DNA from: Caldilineales bacterium
GTDB taxonomy: Bacteria > Chloroflexota > Anaerolineae > J102
Direction: 5' to 3'
NCBI GenBank assembly: GCA_026417535.1
Contig: JAOADB010000008.1
Location: 1-33,870 of the forward strand
DNA: 33,870 nt
In this document: positions 28,958-33,870 of the stretch, piece after piece
Numbering within the stretch: the stretch's first letter is position 1
Layout of the letters: every line of letters starts with the position of its first letter
Notes under the pieces: generated by a model
Database searches by the model: none
What the model saw: the letters and a program-made list of their open reading frames with translations, nothing else
What the model was told of the DNA's origin: nothing
Translations under genes and position numbers: made by a program

Positions 28958-30424
28958 ATGAGCGCGCCTTCGACGACCGGGCAATTGAGTTTGTGGCGTA
29001 AAATCGGCTACGGCCTGGGGGACATCTTCGGGGGTGGTTCGGGTGTCATCATCAGCTTTTACTATCTCTACTTTCTGACCGATGTGGTGCGCATTCCTCC
29101 CGGTCTGGCCGGCACGGTTATCCTGGTCAGCAAGATTTATGATGCCATCACCGATCCTCTCGAGGGCCTCCTTGCCGATCGGACACGCACGCGGTTGGGC
29201 CGTCGTCGTCCCTATTTGCTGGCCGGTATTCCTTTGATCTTTTTGTCGTTTTGGGCGTTGTTTTATCCAAGTGATCTGCCCCAGGAGTGGCAACGTTTTG
29301 CTTTTGCTTTGTTCTCGTATCTGTTCTTTTCGACCGTGATGAGCATTGTCATGCTCAACTACACGGCATTGCAAGCCGAACTGACATTGGATTACCACGA
29401 GCGGGCAACACTGGTCGCTGTTCGTATCTTTTTCTCCACGTTGGCTTCGATTGCCGGCGCCGTTTTGCCGTTGGAAATCGTGCGGCGCTTTCCGGATGTC
29501 TATCAAGGGTATCGGGTCATGGGTTTCTTCTTTGGTCTCGTGTTTGCGCTTCCTTTCGTCGCCACCCTGCTGGCCACCCGCGAGCGCCCTGAGTTCCAGC
29601 GTCCAGCCGCGCCGTTGGCCTGGCGGCGGACGTTTCTCTTTCCGTTCCGTGTGCGGGTCTTCGTCTATACCCTCTTGATGTATCTGCTCGCCTTTGTGAG
29701 CATGGACGTCGTGAGCGGTATTGTCATCTACTTCATGAAGTACTACCTGGGGCGTGGGGAAGAAACCCAGTTCGTCAGCGGCACCCTGTTGGTGACCCAA
29801 GCCCTTTCCTTGCCTGTTTACCTCTGGCTCAGTCGGCGCACGGCCAAACATATCGGCTACGCCGTGGGTGTTCTCATCTGGATGGTCATGATGCTGGTTA
29901 GCCTGCTCTTTGGTCCGGGCCAACCTTCGTTTCTCGTCTATCTTTTCGCTTTTGTGGTGGGTTTGGGCACAGGCGGCATTGTGGTCATGATCTATGCCAT
30001 CTTTCCGGATATCCCGGATGTGGATGAACTGGTTACCGGAGAACGTCGGGAGGGCATCTACGCGGCCTTGTTTACCTTCACGCGCAAGGTCAGCTCGGCG
30101 CTGGCCCTTTTCCTGGTCTCCCAAGCCCTGGCGTTGGCCGGCTATGCGCCGCCGGTCGAGCACATCGTGAACGGGGTGCGGCAGCTGGTCGAGCAGCCCC
30201 AATCGCCGACCTTTATTCTCACCTTGCGTTTGCTCTTTGCCTTGGTGCCCGTCCTGTTGCTGATGCCCGCGCTCTACCTGGCGTGGCGTTTTCCACTCAC
30301 GCCCCGAATCCACCAACGCCTGCAAACCGTTCTGGAGGGGTACCGACGGGGCGACCCAGAATCGGCTTTTCAGCACGACGAGGCCCGTTGGCTCCGACAG
30401 CACCTGATCGGAGGTCAATCATGA
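28958..30424 (+). CDS. Glycoside-pentoside-hexuronide (GPH/MelB-like) symporter
   Basis: LSLWRKIGYGLGDIFGGGSGVIISFYYLYFLTDVVRIPPGLAGTVILVSKIYDAITDPLEGLLADRTRTRLGRRRPYLLAGIPL. Confidence 0.93.
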   Translation: MSAPSTTGQLSLWRKIGYGLGDIFGGGSGVIISFYYLYFLTDVVRIPPGLAGTVILVSKIYDAITDPLEGLLADRTRTRLGRRRPYLLAGIPLIFLSFWALFYPSDLPQEWQRFAFALFSYLFFSTVMSIVMLNYTALQAELTLDYHERATLVAVRIFFSTLASIAGAVLPLEIVRRFPDVYQGYRVMGFFFGLVFALPFVATLLATRERPEFQRPAAPLAWRRTFLFPFRVRVFVYTLLMYLLAFVSMDVVSGIVIYFMKYYLGRGEETQFVSGTLLVTQALSLPVYLWLSRRTAKHIGYAVGVLIWMVMMLVSLLFGPGQPSFLVYLFAFVVGLGTGGIVVMIYAIFPDIPDVDELVTGERREGIYAALFTFTRKVSSALALFLVSQALALAGYAPPVEHIVNGVRQLVEQPQSPTFILTLRLLFALVPVLLLMPALYLAWRFPLTPRIHQRLQTVLEGYRRGDPESAFQHDEARWLRQHLIGGQS

Positions 30425-32304
30425 CGGTTCGTTTTGGGGTTGGACGGCATCGGCCGATGTACCTATGGGCCGGGCCGGGCACGATTCGGATGAATCGGCT
30501 CAAGTTCATGAACGCGCCGGTGGACGAAGCCGTGCATCAGGAGGCCTACACGGCCGTGGGTGCCCACCGTGTCGTGACCGAAACCGGCTGCAATTGGGTT
30601 TACCTGACGTATGACTGGGGGTTCCCACCCGAAATCGAAGCGCACGATTGGGACGCCTTCCGTCAGGCGGTGGAGGTTTTTCATGCGTACGGCGCGCAGG
30701 TCTTCGGATACATCCAAACGTCGAATTACGTGTTTAGTGGCTCGTTTCGACAGAAAGACTGGTATGCCCGCGATCGCCGGGGACGCCCCTTTTACTACTA
30801 CACGGGGCGCTACATGGCCTGCTGGTTGCATCCGGAATGGCGCCAGCACCTTCGGGCCATGGTACAGGGCGTCATAGCGGCAGGCGCCGATGGCGTCTTC
30901 TTTGACAATCCCTGGTATGGCGCGCAACCGTTTTACTTCGGCAAGACTTGGCTGGGTAGCGCCGGTTGTTCCTGCCAGCATTGCCGAGCGGCCTTCCGCC
31001 AGGCGACAGGGCTGGATATTCCAGGCGAACTCGATCTCCAAACCGAAGCGAGTCGCAGGTACCTGCGCTGGCGGAGCCGGGTCGTAACCGAGACCCTCGC
31101 CGAGATGGCAGCGTATGCCCGTGAGCTGAAGCCGGATGTCGTGATCAGCGTCAACGATTTCGATGCCGTAATGCGACCCAGCTTCATCGCCTTCGGCATC
31201 GACTTGGCGGGTCTGGCCACCGTCCAGGATGTCATGATGATCGAGGATTACGGCTTGCCCCGTTGGGAACCCGGCCACGACAACCGGTCGCCGTTGCTGG
31301 TCAATAACGCTCTGACCCTGCGCACCGCCCGCGCGTGGGTCGGCGCCACGCCGATCAGCACCCTTCCCTATGACAAGGGGATCGGCTTCGATCCGGTCTA
31401 TGAGCCGCGCCGGTTTTTGCAGGCCATGGCCGAAGCCGCCGCGTGCGGCGCGGCCACCGTCATCAAGGGCACCGAGTTCGTGGAGGCCGACGGCACCTTT
31501 ACCCTCCTCACGGCAGCGGCTTATGCTCCGCAGCGAGAGGCCATCGGCCGTTATCATCGCTGGTTGGAAGCCCATGCCGACTTGTACGACTCCGCCAATT
31601 GGGAGAACGCCGCGCCCATCGGCCTCATGCATCCGGGCGATGAGCTGGTATGGCGTTGGCCCGACCTGGCGCGGCGCTACTTCGGCGTGGGCCAAACCCT
31701 GACGGCGGCTGCCCTTCCCTGGCGGGTTGTGCGGACCCCGGAGGAAGGCGCCGGTCTCGCCGTGTTGCTGGATGTGCGCTCCGATGCCGACAGGCTATCC
31801 CCAACCCCGCCTGCCCGAATCGCCGTCGCTACCCTGCCCTTGTGGGGCGACGAACGTCCCTCGCCGTTGCAGCGTTGGCGGTGGGCTCGCCGCCTGGCCG
31901 GTGGTGTGCTCGAAGCGCTTTACCGTGCCTACTTTGAACGCCGTTGGGCGCGCCGTCTCATAGACCGCATCGGCCTAGTCCATTTCTTCCTACAAGCGCC
32001 TTACTTTCGTCTACCCCCTCTGCAGGCGCGTACGCATTTGCTCCAGGCTCTCGGGTCCGTCCCCGGCCCGCGTGTACGCGCCGAGGCGCCCGTCTTGGTG
32101 GAGCTGTGGCGACAGCGCCAAAGCGGAGAAATGGCCCTCCACCTGGTCAATTACGCTCCGACCCCTCAAACCGTTGCTGTGACCCTGCCTCGGGCAGGGT
32201 CTGTGCGCCTGCTCTCGCCAGATAGCCCAGAAAGCGGCGTCATACAGACCGACTCCCTCGCTTTTCTTTTGGATATCTACACCGTTCTGCTGATCCAGGC
32301 TTGA
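30421..32304 (+). CDS. Putative glycoside-hydrolase-like TIM-barrel protein, unassigned family
   Basis: ATGA overlap with symporter gene; NWVYLTYDWGFPPEIEAHDWDAFRQAVEVFHAYGAQVFGYIQTSNYV, VIAAGADGVFFDNPWYG, CSCQHCRAAFRQATGLD, MMIEDYGLPRWEPGHDNRS; C-terminal beta-like region. Confidence 0.65.
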   Translation: MTVRFGVGRHRPMYLWAGPGTIRMNRLKFMNAPVDEAVHQEAYTAVGAHRVVTETGCNWVYLTYDWGFPPEIEAHDWDAFRQAVEVFHAYGAQVFGYIQTSNYVFSGSFRQKDWYARDRRGRPFYYYTGRYMACWLHPEWRQHLRAMVQGVIAAGADGVFFDNPWYGAQPFYFGKTWLGSAGCSCQHCRAAFRQATGLDIPGELDLQTEASRRYLRWRSRVVTETLAEMAAYARELKPDVVISVNDFDAVMRPSFIAFGIDLAGLATVQDVMMIEDYGLPRWEPGHDNRSPLLVNNALTLRTARAWVGATPISTLPYDKGIGFDPVYEPRRFLQAMAEAAACGAATVIKGTEFVEADGTFTLLTAAAYAPQREAIGRYHRWLEAHADLYDSANWENAAPIGLMHPGDELVWRWPDLARRYFGVGQTLTAAALPWRVVRTPEEGAGLAVLLDVRSDADRLSPTPPARIAVATLPLWGDERPSPLQRWRWARRLAGGVLEALYRAYFERRWARRLIDRIGLVHFFLQAPYFRLPPLQARTHLLQALGSVPGPRVRAEAPVLVELWRQRQSGEMALHLVNYAPTPQTVAVTLPRAGSVRLLSPDSPESGVIQTDSLAFLLDIYTVLLIQA

Positions 32305-32325
32305 AACTCTCGAAAGGAAATCGAG

Positions 32326-33851
32326 ATGCGTGCCATTCCTGTCGAGGACGGATCGCTACACGTGGCCATGCCCGATGCGCAGACGCGCTACGATATGGGA
32401 AATCGTCGGCTGTTTGTCACGTTCAACGGCAAAGGCGACGTGACGCGCCTGTTGTTGCCGGCGGGCGTGCATCTTGGCGGCTGGGAGATCACCCTCCGGG
32501 TCGGTGGCGGGGAGGTCAGTTTCACCCAAGCCCGCGCCATCGGCCGTTTGTGGGAACTGGAGGGGGAAACCGGGCCTGTGCAGGTATCGCTCCTATCCTT
32601 TGCCGCCGAGGACGCGGCCGTTTACCAGCAATGCCGGATTGCGAACAAGGGTGCCCGCTCCCTTTCGGCCCATATCATCGTGCGTTTTATCCCGGCCCGG
32701 CCGCTGCCGTGGTCGCAGCGTCTGCGGCCCGAACTGCTGGCTTTGATTCCCCGTTTGCCCGGCCTGAGCTTCCTGTGGAGCCGGGGCTGGGCCAAAGGGT
32801 TGCCACCGGAGAGGGCCAGGCTCCACCTCGGCGATAAGACGACGGTAGCCTTTGTCGCTGCGGAGCGATGGCTGTGGTCAGCCGATCAACCTCCCCAAGA
32901 CGTGCGGCGGGAAGGCGATGTCGTCGTGGTCACCTACACGTTGGCAGTACCAGCCGAGGCGATAACCACGCTCGTCTGGGGCGTATGGCCGGCAGCCGCC
33001 GGCCCGGAGGGGCTTTCGCAATGGCCTCAGGCGTTGGCATCGGCAGAGGCCTATGCCCGCTGGCTCCAGGACCAGGCTGCCTGCCGGGAGCCTTTGCTGC
33101 GCTCGCTGATTGTGGCGGGGATGAACGGCGCCATCAGCACATTCAAAACCTTTGACGGGGATTTTGCCGGCTTTTTGGCCGGCCCGGACTACGCCTACCC
33201 TCCGCGTCTCTACTTTCGTGATGGCTACTGGACGGCGCAGGTTTTGTTGTCGCTTCGCCCCGACCTGGTTCGCCAACACCTGTTGAGTCTGGCGCAAGGG
33301 GTCCATGCCGATGGCGAATGTCCTAGCGGCGTCTTCGTGCCAGGCACCCTTGGCCGCATGCCACAGGGAACACGTCCGGACAAGGCCCGCGACTGGTTGC
33401 CCGCCCACATAGACTCCCCGGCTTTTTTCGTGTTGCTCCTGTGGGACTACGTGCGCTCTACCGGGGATGCGAGTCTTTTGCAGGAACGCGTTCCCCCGCG
33501 CCACCGGCGGCTGTGGGACCTGGCCGTGGCGGCCATCGGCTATCTCCGCCGCTGTGATCGCAATGGCGATGGCCTATTGGAGAAACCCTATCGCCCCAAC
33601 GATTGGGCGGACAATGTGCGCCGCAGCGTTTGGGTGACCTATGACCAAGCCCTCTATGGTGCGGCATTACGGGCTGGCGCCGCGTTGGCCCTGCGGATGG
33701 GGGAAACGACCCGCGTCGAAGCCTATGAGCAAGAGGCGCTCAAGGCCCGCGCTGCGCTCAATCGGCATCTTTGGCTGCCCGACCGCGGGCACTACGCCAA
33801 CTACGTCCGGCCCGGCTACACCGAGGCCCATGTTTCCATTGACACTCTGCT
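32326..33851 (+). CDS. Six-hairpin ((alpha/alpha)6) glycosidase-like protein, 3'-truncated; absent from ORF track
   Basis: Own translation from ATG 32326: MRAIPVEDGSLHVAMPDAQTRYDMGNRRLFVTFNGKGDVTRLLLPAGVHLGGWEI...; YPPRLYFRDGYWTAQVLLSLRPDLVRQHLLSLAQGVHADGECPSGVF...DSPAFFVLLLWDYVRSTGD...CDRNGDGLLEKPYRPNDWADNVRRSVWVTYDQALYGAALRAGA. No stop before the adapter. Confidence 0.75.
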
Positions 33852-33870
33852 CTGTCTCTTATACACATCT
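33852..33870. other. Nextera/Tn5 mosaic-end adapter sequence (sequencing artefact)
   Basis: CTGTCTCTTATACACATCT exactly matches the 19-bp Nextera transposase mosaic end. Confidence 0.97.

Noticed and set aside
28913-30418. 501-aa minus-strand ORF antisense to the GPH symporter
   Set aside because: Sense strand has a convincing symporter; antisense product is Gln/His/Arg-rich with no recognisable motif.
30463-31695. 410-aa minus-strand ORF antisense to the GH-like gene
   Set aside because: Shadow of the sense frame; sense frame has ATGA coupling to the upstream gene and structured motifs.

Overview
This is a GC-rich bacterial window with the look of a Chloroflexota (Anaerolineae-like) genome; that taxonomy is inferred from protein flavour only. 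It contains: (1) a glycerol locus with the 3' part of glpK, a short GlpA-type flavoprotein, and an SdhB-type Fe-S subunit plus two SdhC/D-like cytochrome b anchors, with no SdhA flavoprotein in the window; (2) a zinc-ribbon methyltransferase, a PemK/MazF-RHH toxin-antitoxin pair, a PfpI/DJ-1 protein, a DUF6391-like protein, holA, an alpha/beta hydrolase, an FmdB-type zinc ribbon, a Uma2-type nuclease fold and a membrane/SH3-like protein; (3) ftsK, a 7TM-GAF-HTH-like regulator, a GNAT acetyltransferase, DUF58, MoxR, an MFS transporter, enolase, an alanine-glyoxylate-type aminotransferase and galK; (4) a LacI-regulated carbohydrate operon with an ABC substrate-binding protein, two permeases, a GPH symporter and two divergent glycoside-hydrolase-like proteins. 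The last of these proteins is missing from the ORF track because it runs off the end. The final 19 bases are an uncut Nextera/Tn5 mosaic-end adapter, so the 3' end of the window is artefactual. Several dispersed intergenic repeat families (TTACTGG-type, GGACGAAGG-type, a GTAGCGCAAGATG palindrome, A-rich TTGAAAC-type) recur, and four genes take their stop codon from the TTACTGG family. The strongest candidates for something undescribed are the GlpA + SdhBCD-like respiratory arrangement, the LacI-controlled putative galactoside locus and the repeat families at gene 3' ends.
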